DNA of 58,252 nt from Candidatus Cryptobacteroides sp. GTDB lineage: Bacteria; Bacteroidota; Bacteroidia; Bacteroidales; UBA932. Shown here in pieces: positions 30,742 to 40,148 of the stretch (the first letter of the stretch is position 1; each line of letters starts with the position of its first letter). Made by a program: the position numbers and the translations under genes. The DNA lies in contig JARIAS010000063.1 of assembly GCA_029257745.1 (NCBI GenBank), forward strand, positions 1 to 58,252. Reading direction: 5' to 3'. The notes below the pieces were generated by a model. The model saw nothing but the letters and a program-made list of their open reading frames with translations, searched no databases and was not told where the DNA came from.

Positions 30742-32670
30742 ATGATTTCTTTAAATAACATTAGTCTTAGTTTTTCAGGTGTAGATTTATTGGATAATAT
30801 CAATTTTCATATATCAGAAAATGATAAGATAGGTTTAGTAGGAAAAAATGGTGCAGGGAAGTCTACCATAATGAAAATATTGGTTGGAGCTCAAAACCCC
30901 ACAAGTGGTAGTATTGACAAGCCTACTCACACTAGCATTGCTTATTTGCCTCAGATTATGGAGCATCATAAGGGCAGGACAGTTATTGAAGAGACAATGA
31001 CAGCCTTTGATGTTTTTGCTCAGAAAGAAAAAGAAATTGAGGAACTTAATGCACAGCTATCCAAAAGAACAGATTATGAGTCAAAGGAATATCTTGAACT
31101 TATAAGTCGTTTTACAGAATTAAATGATTTATTAACAATAGAAAGGGCAGAAAGTCCACTGGCAAAGGCAGAGAAAACTCTTTTAGGTCTTGGATTTAAG
31201 ACTGAAGATTTTTCTAGGAAGACGGAGACTTTTAGTCAAGGCTGGAATATGAGAATAGAACTAGCAAAGATATTGCTATCAAAGCCTGACTTATTGCTTT
31301 TAGATGAGCCTACCAACCATTTGGATATAGAGTCAATTGAATGGCTTGAAGCTTACTTGAAAAATTATAAAGCATCTATAATATTAGTATCTCACGATAG
31401 GCGTTTCTTAGATAATATTACAAATAGAACTATCGAGATAGTACTGGGTAAGATACAGGACTATAAAGTTCCTTATAGTAAGTATTGTATACTAAGAGAA
31501 GAAAGACTATCACAACAGATGGCTGCTTATGAAAATCAGCAGAAACTGATAGAAAAGACTGAGGAATTTATAGCAAAGTTTAGGTATAAGCCATCTAAGT
31601 CCAATCAGGTTCAATCTAGAATTAAGGCTTTGGATAAGCTGGAGCGGATTGAGATTGATGAGAGTGATAATGCAAGAATGAATGTACGCTTTAAGGCTTC
31701 ATCAAGGAGTGGAGATATTGCTTATAAAGCAACAGATCTATCCTTGGGTTATGGTGAAAAGTTAGTGTTTTCTAATGCCAATATTGAGATTAAAAGAGGG
31801 GATAAAGTTGCCTTCATAGGCAGAAACGGAGAGGGTAAAAGTACCTTGATGAAAGCTATTATGGGGGAAATTCAAGCTATGAGGGGAGAGTCTAAAATAG
31901 GTCATAATATAAAAATTGGTTATTTTGCTCAAAATCAAGAAGATGTCTTAGATAAAAGCATTACAGTATTTGATACCTTGGATAGACTTGCAGTAGGAGA
32001 TATTCGCACAAAACTTAGGGATATTCTAGCCCAATTCTTGTTTAGAGGTGAGGATATTGACAAGCGTGTGTCTGTATTGAGTGGTGGCGAGAGAGCGAGA
32101 TTAGCTATGGCTAAATTATTGTTACAGGAGCATAATCTTTTAGCACTTGACGAGCCTACAAATCATATGGATATTAAGTCAAAAGATATATTAAAAGAAG
32201 CTCTTAAACAATATGATGGAACATTGCTAATAGTTTCACATGATAGAGATTTTTTAGATTCTTTGGTTGATAAGGTCTATGAATTTAGGAATGGTAGTGT
32301 CAATGAGTATTTAGGTGGGGTCGAGTACTTTCTTGAAAAACGAAGTTTGGAAAACTTAAAAGAGCTTGAAAGAAAAGAAGTTATTAATACTAAGCCTTTA
32401 GAAGATAATAAATCTAAAGAGGAAAAAAATGACTATATTAAGCAAAAGATTGATAATAAAGAATTTAAAAAGCTAAAAAATAGATATCAATTTGTCGAAA
32501 AACAAATATCAATCATTGAGAATAAGATAAAAGATATAGAAAAAATACTGAATGCACCTTCAGATAAAGACGATATAATATCTTTAACCAGAGAGTATTT
32601 GGAACATAAGAGAGATTTAGATAACTTTATGCTTGAATGGAGTGAACTAGGGGAAAAATTAGAATATTAA
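30742..32670 (+). CDS. ABC-F family ATP-binding protein (duplicated ABC domains)
   Basis: Two Walker A motifs (GKNGAGKST, GRNGEGKST), two LLLLDEPTNHLDIESIEWLE / LLALDEPTNHMDIKSKDIL regions, no TM segments. Confidence 0.93.
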   Translation: MISLNNISLSFSGVDLLDNINFHISENDKIGLVGKNGAGKSTIMKILVGAQNPTSGSIDKPTHTSIAYLPQIMEHHKGRTVIEETMTAFDVFAQKEKEIEELNAQLSKRTDYESKEYLELISRFTELNDLLTIERAESPLAKAEKTLLGLGFKTEDFSRKTETFSQGWNMRIELAKILLSKPDLLLLDEPTNHLDIESIEWLEAYLKNYKASIILVSHDRRFLDNITNRTIEIVLGKIQDYKVPYSKYCILREERLSQQMAAYENQQKLIEKTEEFIAKFRYKPSKSNQVQSRIKALDKLERIEIDESDNARMNVRFKASSRSGDIAYKATDLSLGYGEKLVFSNANIEIKRGDKVAFIGRNGEGKSTLMKAIMGEIQAMRGESKIGHNIKIGYFAQNQEDVLDKSITVFDTLDRLAVGDIRTKLRDILAQFLFRGEDIDKRVSVLSGGERARLAMAKLLLQEHNLLALDEPTNHMDIKSKDILKEALKQYDGTLLIVSHDRDFLDSLVDKVYEFRNGSVNEYLGGVEYFLEKRSLENLKELERKEVINTKPLEDNKSKEEKNDYIKQKIDNKEFKKLKNRYQFVEKQISIIENKIKDIEKILNAPSDKDDIISLTREYLEHKRDLDNFMLEWSELGEKLEY

Positions 32671-32681
32671 TAAATAATATT

Positions 32682-33596
32682 ATGAAAACAAGTTTTAAAT
32701 ATATAGCAGTACAGTTATTATTGCTTTGTACGCCATTATTTCTTAATGCACAGGAGAAAAAAATGCTTGAAAAAGAGATTAGGCATACCGCTTTTTCTAA
32801 GATAGAGGCAAAAGAAGAGTTTGAAATAGAATTTGTAAAGAGTGATACATATTATGTTAAATGGGAGCTTGAATCTAGGCTTAATGAGTATGTAAATGTA
32901 TATGTTAAGGATAATACTTTATATACAGACATAACTAGAAAGGGTTTGTTCCTTTTGCATAAAATACATAAAGCAACTGATTCAAAAAGACCTGTTATAA
33001 AGTTAAAGATTTATTGTCCAACTATTAGTCAGATGACTTTGGAAGACAATATCTATATAAGTGAAGAATCTGATGAGATTACTGCAGACAATGTAACTAT
33101 TAAGGCTGAAGATAAGGTAAATATTGAACATTTGAAATTAAAATCAGATATTGTCAATTTGGATTTTGAAGATAATGTAAAAGCGAATATTGTAGTGAAT
33201 TCTAAGAAATGTGTAATAAAGGCAGATGATAAGGTGGCACTGAAATTAAATATTAAGTCTCCTTCGGTGAATATCAATCTTTTAGATAACTCTCATATAG
33301 AACTAAATACAGAGTCTGAAAATCTTGAACTAACATCAAAGTCTTCTGCTAAAGCTACATTGAAAGGTAATACACGAGTCCTTAAAGTAGAGGCTAAGGC
33401 TTCTTCAGAAGTTGAAGCATTTATGTTATCTTGTGATGAGGTATATACTTTATTAGAATCTGCTACACTTAGGGTTGGAGCTAGACAATTTATCAATGTA
33501 AATATAGTTGATGATGCTACTTTAATATATAAAGGTAATCCACGTTTGGATATAGCAAGGATAGAAAAATCAACATTAAGACTTTCAAACGAATAA
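32682..33596 (+). CDS. Exported DUF2807/GIN-domain (putative auto-transporter adhesin head) protein
   Basis: Signal peptide ...CTPLFLNAQ, beta-rich repeats (EIEFVKSDTYYVKWELESRLNEYVNVYVKDNTLYTDI, ITADNVTIKAEDKVNIEHL). Confidence 0.72.
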   Translation: MKTSFKYIAVQLLLLCTPLFLNAQEKKMLEKEIRHTAFSKIEAKEEFEIEFVKSDTYYVKWELESRLNEYVNVYVKDNTLYTDITRKGLFLLHKIHKATDSKRPVIKLKIYCPTISQMTLEDNIYISEESDEITADNVTIKAEDKVNIEHLKLKSDIVNLDFEDNVKANIVVNSKKCVIKADDKVALKLNIKSPSVNINLLDNSHIELNTESENLELTSKSSAKATLKGNTRVLKVEAKASSEVEAFMLSCDEVYTLLESATLRVGARQFINVNIVDDATLIYKGNPRLDIARIEKSTLRLSNE

Positions 33597-33599
33597 GAT

Positions 33600-34685
33600 A
33601 TGATAGTACTTGATTCTCATTGTGATACACCTTCACAAATTATGAGGTTAAGAGATTTGGCAAAGGATAATAGATATGCACATATTGACTTTCCAAAGAT
33701 GAAAAGAGGCAAGATAGATGCCTCTTTCTTTGCATTGTTTTCACCTCATACAATGTCACAAGACAAGGCTTATCAATATTGTAAACAGATGATAGCTGCA
33801 GTATCGGCTAGCGTAGAAGCAAATTCTGATTATGCTAGTATGGCAGCATCTACAAAGGATATTTATAGGCTTAAGAACGAAGATAGGATTGCAATACTAC
33901 TAGGTATGGAAAATGGCTCGGCATTAATGTCATCTATGTCTGTACTTGATGAATTTTATGAATTAGGATTAAGGTATATTACGCTCTGTCATAATGCAGA
34001 TAATGATATAGCGGATTCTGCAGCTGAGGCTAGACATTGGAATGGTTTGAGTCCATTTGGTAAAGAACTAATTAAAAGAATGAATGCCATGGGCATAATT
34101 ATAGATGTTGCACATGCCTCTGATAAAAGCTTTTATGATTGTCTTAAATATTCAAATAGTCCTATTGTATCAACTCACTCTTGTTGTAGAGCCTTAGCAT
34201 CTTCTCGCAGAAATATGTCTGATGATATGATTAAGGCACTAGCAAGTGAAGGGGGAGTAATACAGATTAATTTTTACCCTGTATTCTTATCTGATAGCTT
34301 TGCTAAGCTCTTATCTGACTCTAAGTTAGATGATAAGGCTGATATGATAGAGGCAAATTTTATCAAGGAGCCTTCAAATATAAAATATATAGAGCAGTGG
34401 CATAGGGTTTTAGATGATTTAAATGCCCTCGAAAGACCTTCATACAAGAGGGTAGTAGAACATATTGATCACGTAGTACAATTAGTCGGTATAGAGCACG
34501 TTGGTATAGGCTCTGATTATGATGGTATTAATGTTTGTCCTAAGGGTTTGGAGGATATTTCCAAATTTCCTATAATATTTGAAGGCTTAAAGGAAAGAGG
34601 TTATAGGGAACAAGATATTGAAAAGATTGCTGGGGCTAATTTTCTTAGGGTCTTTGAGCAGGTTGAGAGTTTAGCTCTTCTTTGA
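33600..34685 (+). CDS. Membrane dipeptidase (peptidase M19)
   Basis: VLDSHCDTPSQI, LLGMENGSAL, RYITLCHNADNDIADSA, VDVAHASD-type IIIDVAHASDKSFYD, STHSCCRAL, HVGIGSDYDGI. Confidence 0.93.
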   Translation: MIVLDSHCDTPSQIMRLRDLAKDNRYAHIDFPKMKRGKIDASFFALFSPHTMSQDKAYQYCKQMIAAVSASVEANSDYASMAASTKDIYRLKNEDRIAILLGMENGSALMSSMSVLDEFYELGLRYITLCHNADNDIADSAAEARHWNGLSPFGKELIKRMNAMGIIIDVAHASDKSFYDCLKYSNSPIVSTHSCCRALASSRRNMSDDMIKALASEGGVIQINFYPVFLSDSFAKLLSDSKLDDKADMIEANFIKEPSNIKYIEQWHRVLDDLNALERPSYKRVVEHIDHVVQLVGIEHVGIGSDYDGINVCPKGLEDISKFPIIFEGLKERGYREQDIEKIAGANFLRVFEQVESLALL

Positions 34686-35160
34686 TGCACTCTAATAAGA
34701 ATTCTAAGGCTTTGACAGCAAATGCTTCCATATTTTCTTGCCTACTCTTATGTGACATATATTTCATAGACTTCTTGCTTAAGGCAGAGCTAAAGCCTAT
34801 CCAGACAGTGCCTGCAGGATTAAATGCGTCAGGATATTTATCAGCTAATCCTGTGCTTGTAACAGCGTAATCACTCTTAAACAGCTTTCTTACCCCTTCT
34901 GCCATTTCCATAGCAACTTCAGAACTGACAACGCCTTTTTCTTCTATTAGAGATAAATCTACATTAAGAACTGTGTTCTTTATTGATATAGCATAGGAGG
35001 TAACAGAGCCAAGGTAGTAGTTAGATGCACCTGAAACAGAGCTAACTATATGTGAAATTCTTCCTCCTGTACATGACTCAGCTACGCTTAGAGTCTTAGA
35101 ATTATCTTTTAATAACAAGGCTAATTCTTTATTAATTTGATTTATATCCATTTTTAACAA
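34645..35160 (-). CDS. pncC: CinA/PncC family nicotinamide-nucleotide amidase
   Basis: TLSVAESCTGGRISHIVSSVSGASNYYLGSVTSYAISIKNTVLNV, AVTSTGLADKYPDAFNPAGTVWIGF. Confidence 0.92.
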   Translation of the reverse strand: MLKMDINQINKELALLLKDNSKTLSVAESCTGGRISHIVSSVSGASNYYLGSVTSYAISIKNTVLNVDLSLIEEKGVVSSEVAMEMAEGVRKLFKSDYAVTSTGLADKYPDAFNPAGTVWIGFSSALSKKSMKYMSHKSRQENMEAFAVKALEFLLECIKEELNSQPAQRP

Positions 35161-36178
35161 GGTATTTAAGTATATTTTTTACAATAGATGGACCTTCATA
35201 TATAAAACCTGTATATATTTCAACTAAGCTAGCCCCAGCGTCCAACATTCTTTTAGCATCCTCTCCTGACATAATACCCCCAAGACCTATTATTGTTAAT
35301 CGGCCTTCAGACTTATCATGTATATATTTTACAAGCTCTATACTTTTTTCAAGCAAAGGTTTTCCAGACAAACCACCATCACCTATTTTATCTAAAATAT
35401 CTGTGTTTGTACTCAGATTATTCCTGTTTTTTGAGGTATTACTAGCGACTATTCCGTCTATGCCAACCCTTAGAGAATAATCAATAATATCATCAACTTG
35501 GTCTTTAGCTATGTCAGGTGATATTTTTAATAAAATAGGCTTATAAATATCCATAGCTGCTCTTTTGTCTAAAATATCGTCCATTATGTCTGAAATAGTT
35601 GATACATCTTGCAGATTGCACATATTCTTAACATTAGGACAAGATAAATTAATTACAAACATATCTACAAAATCGTAAAGTAAGAATAATGATTTATCAT
35701 AATCATAAGCTATCTTTTCGTCTTGTGAAATAGTATTCTTGGCTAGGTTGGCAATAAGTATTACATTGGGTCTTTGTTTTTTGACTTGTTTTATAACTTC
35801 GATAACCCCATTATTATTTATCCCCATGCGATTTATAATAGCCTTATCTTCAGGCAGTCTAAATAATCTAGGACTTTGATTGCCTTCCTGAGCCTTAGGT
35901 GTAATTGAACCAATCTCGACAAATCCAAAACCAAATAAGGATAATTGATTGTAGCCTTCAGCATTTTTATCAAAGCCACCAGCTAGACCGACAGGATTGG
36001 GAAACTTAATGCCTAAGACCTCTGTTTCTAAATTAGGATGTTTATAGCTGTATATCTTCTTTATTATAAAAGAACAAAAGCTTAGTTTAGCTATTAATTT
36101 AAGTAAGATAAAAATAAAATTATGAACTTTTTCAGGCTCAAATTTGAACAATAGAGGACGAATAAATTTCTTGTACAT
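35132..36178 (-). CDS. pyrD: Quinone-dependent dihydroorotate dehydrogenase
   Basis: VLGIKFPNPVGLAGGFDKNAE, GFGFVEIGSITPKAQEGNQSPRLFRLPEDKAIINRMGINNNG, NLSCPN, GGLSGKPL, IGLGGIMSGEDAKRMLDAGASLVEIYTGFIYEGP. Confidence 0.96.
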   Translation of the reverse strand: MYKKFIRPLLFKFEPEKVHNFIFILLKLIAKLSFCSFIIKKIYSYKHPNLETEVLGIKFPNPVGLAGGFDKNAEGYNQLSLFGFGFVEIGSITPKAQEGNQSPRLFRLPEDKAIINRMGINNNGVIEVIKQVKKQRPNVILIANLAKNTISQDEKIAYDYDKSLFLLYDFVDMFVINLSCPNVKNMCNLQDVSTISDIMDDILDKRAAMDIYKPILLKISPDIAKDQVDDIIDYSLRVGIDGIVASNTSKNRNNLSTNTDILDKIGDGGLSGKPLLEKSIELVKYIHDKSEGRLTIIGLGGIMSGEDAKRMLDAGASLVEIYTGFIYEGPSIVKNILKYLVKNGYKSN

Positions 36179-36198
36179 TTCAATGTTTAATTATGTTA

Positions 36199-36206
36199 CA
36201 AAGTTA
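36199..36206 (-). promoter_or_regulatory. -7 box (TAACTTTG on minus strand) for pyrD
   Basis: caaagtta on plus strand, 20 nt upstream of pyrD start. Confidence 0.45.
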
Positions 36207-36212
36207 ATAAAA

Positions 36213-36683
36213 TTAAACGTCTTTTTTAAGTTCAAATTCTTCATAAGTATTGTCATCATACAATATAATTATCCTTTTTTTTGACAGCTTAACTGAATCA
36301 TCTTTGATATTATCATCTAATGATTTGCTTTCTGTTATATCCTCATGAGAATCTGATATTTGATCATTAAAAAGTAAAGGCTCTGTAAAATCACAATTTT
36401 CACTTATATCTTCATCTATTGAGTCAGTCTCTTGTTGAACACTTTGTTTGGCCTCACTCTCGTTAGAGTCTTTAAATATTGATTCCCCTGATTTTGTAAA
36501 AAACCAGTTGGCGTTAATATTTTTATAGGTATTGGCTATTTTATCTAAGGCATCAAATGTTGGCTTAGATCTTCCTGATAAATATCCTGAAATAGTAGAT
36601 GTGGATAATCCTGTTTCTTCTGCAAATTGTGTTTGATTCTTACCTAATGCTTTTATTAGTAAATCTATCTTATTTTGAGACAT
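36213..36683 (-). CDS. XRE-family HTH transcriptional regulator
   Basis: IDLLIKALGKNQTQFAEETGLSTSTISGYLSGRSKPTFDALDKIANTY helix-turn-helix, followed by an acidic low-complexity tail. Confidence 0.85.
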   Translation of the reverse strand: MSQNKIDLLIKALGKNQTQFAEETGLSTSTISGYLSGRSKPTFDALDKIANTYKNINANWFFTKSGESIFKDSNESEAKQSVQQETDSIDEDISENCDFTEPLLFNDQISDSHEDITESKSLDDNIKDDSVKLSKKRIIILYDDNTYEEFELKKDV

Positions 36684-36693
36684 AATTCTTTTG

Positions 36694-36707
36694 TTTACAA
36701 ATGTAAA
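36694..36707. promoter_or_regulatory. Palindromic operator-like site TTTACAAATGTAAA upstream of XRE gene
   Basis: 6-bp arms TTTACA/TGTAAA with 2-nt spacer, 11 nt upstream of the XRE start codon. Confidence 0.5.
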
Positions 36708-37136
36708 TATAGCTAATATTTTACAAAGCTGTATGTTTTATATGTAAAATTGTTGAGAGACTGATAGGGGAGTATTGTATTTTGAATATAGTTAATTTAA
36801 TAAATTACACAAATAAGCTTAAATAGTTGATAATGATATAAGTATATATAAATATTAAATACTAATAATAGATTGATTATAATAATTTAACTATTTACGA
36901 AAAGTTATGTAATATTATATATCATATAACTATAAATATATTACTGAATATCAATATATTATAATTAGATAATTTTTATTATAACTTATGATTAAGTTTA
37001 CATTTGTAATAATTTACTTATGTAAATAGATACTAAAGCTTCGATATGGTAAAATGCGTAAAAGTGTATAAGTAATGCTTAAGATTGGATATTTACTTGA
37101 GATTATATAATTTTGTTAGATATTTAAAATATTATT

Positions 37137-38351
37137 ATGATACCCAAAATTCATATAGAAGATTATCATTATGATTTGGCTGATGAGAGGATAGCCAAAT
37201 ATCCATTACAAGAAAGGGATAAGTCAAAACTTTTGTCATATAAGGACGGAAAAATATCTGAGCATATTTTTAGTGAGATAACAGATATTATAGATCCTGA
37301 AAGTATGATTATCTTTAATGAAACAAAGGTGGTTCCTGCCCGTTTACATTTTGTTAGAGAAAGTGGAGCACACATAGAAATCTTTTGTTTAAATCCATTT
37401 GAACCTAAGGAATATAATTTGGCATTTGCTACTACATATAAGTGTAGTTGGAATTGTGTTGTCGGAAATATTAAAAGGTGGAAGGATGAGTATATTTATC
37501 TATATAATCCTAATAATGACGAGACTATAAAGTTATTATCCCTGAAAGCTAAATTATTGGGAAGAACAGAAAAATCAGCAATTGTAGAGTTTGAATGGCA
37601 AGGGGATTATAGCTTCTCAGAAGTTTTGGATATGGCAGGTTCTATTCCTATTCCTCCTTATCTTAATAGAGATACTGAAGAAATTGATAAGGAAAGGTAT
37701 CAGACCTTATATGCTCATATTGCGGGTTCAGTTGCTGCACCTACTGCAGGTTTACATTTTAGTGCATCTGTATTAGATAAGCTTAAAGAGCTTAATTTTG
37801 ATATTGAAAAGTTATGTTTACATGTAGGAGCAGGAACTTTTTTACCTGTAAAATCTTCTGATGTCTCTGAACATATTATGCACAGAGAGCCTTTTGTTAT
37901 AAGTTTGGACTTATTAGAAAAGCTTAGAAATAAGAATAAATCCCTTATAGCCGTAGGTACAACTTCTGTTAGAAGTCTTGAGTCTATATACTATATAGGT
38001 GTTTCTGTTATAGAAAATGGTGATATTCAAGATGTTAGCCAATGGCAGGCTTATGAAAGAGAGTATACATATAGTACAAATGAAGCTTTAGATGCACTTA
38101 TTGACTATATGAAAAAGAGGCAAATCAAGGAATTAAGTGTTGGTACTCAGATTATTATAGTGCCTGGTTTTAAATTTAGGCTGGTTGATGTACTTGTAAC
38201 TAATTTTCATCAGCCGGAAAGCACCTTAATATTGTTAGTTTCTGCCTTTGTTGGAGGTAATTGGCGTGAAATCTATAACTATGCCTTAGAGCATGATTTT
38301 AGATTTTTAAGTTATGGAGATAGCTCAGTTTTATTTAGAAACTCACAATAA
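37137..38351 (+). CDS. queA: S-adenosylmethionine:tRNA ribosyltransferase-isomerase
   Basis: IAKYPLQERDKSKLL, FNETKVVPARL, VAAPTAGLHFS, LHVGAGTFLPVKSSD, VGTTSVRSLES, NFHQPESTLILLVSAFVG. Confidence 0.95.
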   Translation: MIPKIHIEDYHYDLADERIAKYPLQERDKSKLLSYKDGKISEHIFSEITDIIDPESMIIFNETKVVPARLHFVRESGAHIEIFCLNPFEPKEYNLAFATTYKCSWNCVVGNIKRWKDEYIYLYNPNNDETIKLLSLKAKLLGRTEKSAIVEFEWQGDYSFSEVLDMAGSIPIPPYLNRDTEEIDKERYQTLYAHIAGSVAAPTAGLHFSASVLDKLKELNFDIEKLCLHVGAGTFLPVKSSDVSEHIMHREPFVISLDLLEKLRNKNKSLIAVGTTSVRSLESIYYIGVSVIENGDIQDVSQWQAYEREYTYSTNEALDALIDYMKKRQIKELSVGTQIIIVPGFKFRLVDVLVTNFHQPESTLILLVSAFVGGNWREIYNYALEHDFRFLSYGDSSVLFRNSQ

Positions 38352-38494
38352 CTTTATCATTAGCATATTTCTTATTGTGAGGATATTCTCTAGATATTTT
38401 ACAATTAATATTGATATATTTGCAGTCAATTTGATAAAAGCTAATTAAAATAGCTAGAATTTTTATTATAAAATTTAGATATACAATTTATATT

Positions 38495-40138
38495 ATGTTA
38501 ATATTGGCATTACTTGGATCACTCGCCCTATTCTTATATGGTATGAGCCTAATGAGCAATAGTCTTCAAAAATTGTTTGGAGATAATTTAGCTCAACTTT
38601 TACCCAAAATTTCAAATAATTCTATAACTCAACTTTTATCCGGTTTGGGATTATCTGCCGTTAGTTTATCATCACGCTCTGTAACTGTTATGGTTGTGAG
38701 CTTTGTTAATGCAGGTTTACTTTCTTTAAGACAGGCAGTAGGTCTGATTTTTGGTGCTAATATAGGCATAACTGTAAGTGCTTGGATAATAGCATTTTTT
38801 GCCTTTAAGCTAGGTTTAGAATATTTAGGATTCCCCTTTCTGATTGTCGGATTCTTCCTTATGACAAGCAAGAAGGACTTATATAAAAATCTCAGCGAGT
38901 TAATATTAGGAATTGCCCTGCTATTTATTGCAATAAAATTTATGAATCAGAGCATAGATAAATTAGATCATCTAGCTTATTTTACAGATTTTTTTGCATC
39001 GATTAACTCGTATACATATTTAGCTATACCTATATATCTATTCTTAGGTGTACTTATTTCTGCCTTATTTGAATCTTCTACTGTAACAATTATACTTACA
39101 TTTATATTGCTTAATTATGGCTTAATTGATTTTTCACAATCAATAGCAATAGTGTTAGGTGCAAATATAGGTACAAGTATTACAGCAAATATTTTAGCTT
39201 TAAAAGCTAATGTTCAGGCTAAAAGAGCTGCATTGATACATTTATTACTAAATACTAGTGGAGTGGCAATTGCAGTATTATTCTTCCCTATTTTAGTTAA
39301 TCTCTTATCTTGGTCAGAATCTATATACAATCTTTGTGCTGTGCATTCGCTTTTTAATTTGAGCATAGCTTGCATTTTGATACCTTTCAGCTCTTATATC
39401 GTAAACTTGTTAAAACATATTATAGTAGAGAAAGAAGAGAAAGATACAAGATTAAAGTTTATTGGTACTACCCTACTGAATACAGCCTCTTTATCTATAT
39501 ATCAAGCATTTAAGGAAGTAGATAATTTTAGTTCAATTACATATGAAGGTTTTTCGTATGTAAAACTTGCTGTTAATGAAGATGATGCAGATAAGTTTGA
39601 GCAATATAGAAAGAAACTTGTTGAGTATGAGAATATTACTGATAAGATGGAAACAAGTATTGCAAACTATCTAAGCCAAATTATGAGTTCTGAAATAACA
39701 GGAGATAATTCATTGAAAATAAAGGTATTATATAGGCTAATCAGTGAGATGGAAAGTCTTGGAGACAGTTGTGATAATATTAGTAGGATACTTAATCGTG
39801 AAAGATTACATAATCGTAGATTTGGCAAGGAAAGTATAGAGAAGTTAAATTTATTAATAGATAAAGTAGATCTTGCGTTTAAGCAAATGAATATTAATAT
39901 TAAACGTACTTTAGATGGCAAGTTAATAAGTATAGATAATGCCTATAAAGCTGAAGAGCAGATAAATACATTAAGGAATAGCCTTAGAGATGAGGTCATA
40001 CAGGAAATTGAGTTACAAAATGGTAATTATCAATCACTCAATTACTTCTTGGATATAATATCAGAGTTAGAAGCTATGGGGGATTTTATGATAAATATCT
40101 CTCAAACTCTCTTTAAATTAAATAAAAAAGCGATATAA
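38495..40138 (+). CDS. Na+/phosphate cotransporter family protein with C-terminal PhoU-like domain
   Basis: ALFLYGMSLMSNSLQKLFG, GANIGITVSAWIIA, ESSTVTIILTFILLNYG, GANIGTSITANILAL, helical C-terminus. Confidence 0.92.
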   Translation: MLILALLGSLALFLYGMSLMSNSLQKLFGDNLAQLLPKISNNSITQLLSGLGLSAVSLSSRSVTVMVVSFVNAGLLSLRQAVGLIFGANIGITVSAWIIAFFAFKLGLEYLGFPFLIVGFFLMTSKKDLYKNLSELILGIALLFIAIKFMNQSIDKLDHLAYFTDFFASINSYTYLAIPIYLFLGVLISALFESSTVTIILTFILLNYGLIDFSQSIAIVLGANIGTSITANILALKANVQAKRAALIHLLLNTSGVAIAVLFFPILVNLLSWSESIYNLCAVHSLFNLSIACILIPFSSYIVNLLKHIIVEKEEKDTRLKFIGTTLLNTASLSIYQAFKEVDNFSSITYEGFSYVKLAVNEDDADKFEQYRKKLVEYENITDKMETSIANYLSQIMSSEITGDNSLKIKVLYRLISEMESLGDSCDNISRILNRERLHNRRFGKESIEKLNLLIDKVDLAFKQMNINIKRTLDGKLISIDNAYKAEEQINTLRNSLRDEVIQEIELQNGNYQSLNYFLDIISELEAMGDFMINISQTLFKLNKKAI

Positions 40139-40148
40139 ATAAAGTGTA

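Noticed and set aside
37020-37136. preQ1 riboswitch upstream of queA
   Set aside because: No preQ1 aptamer-like core seen; sequence is plain A/T-rich.
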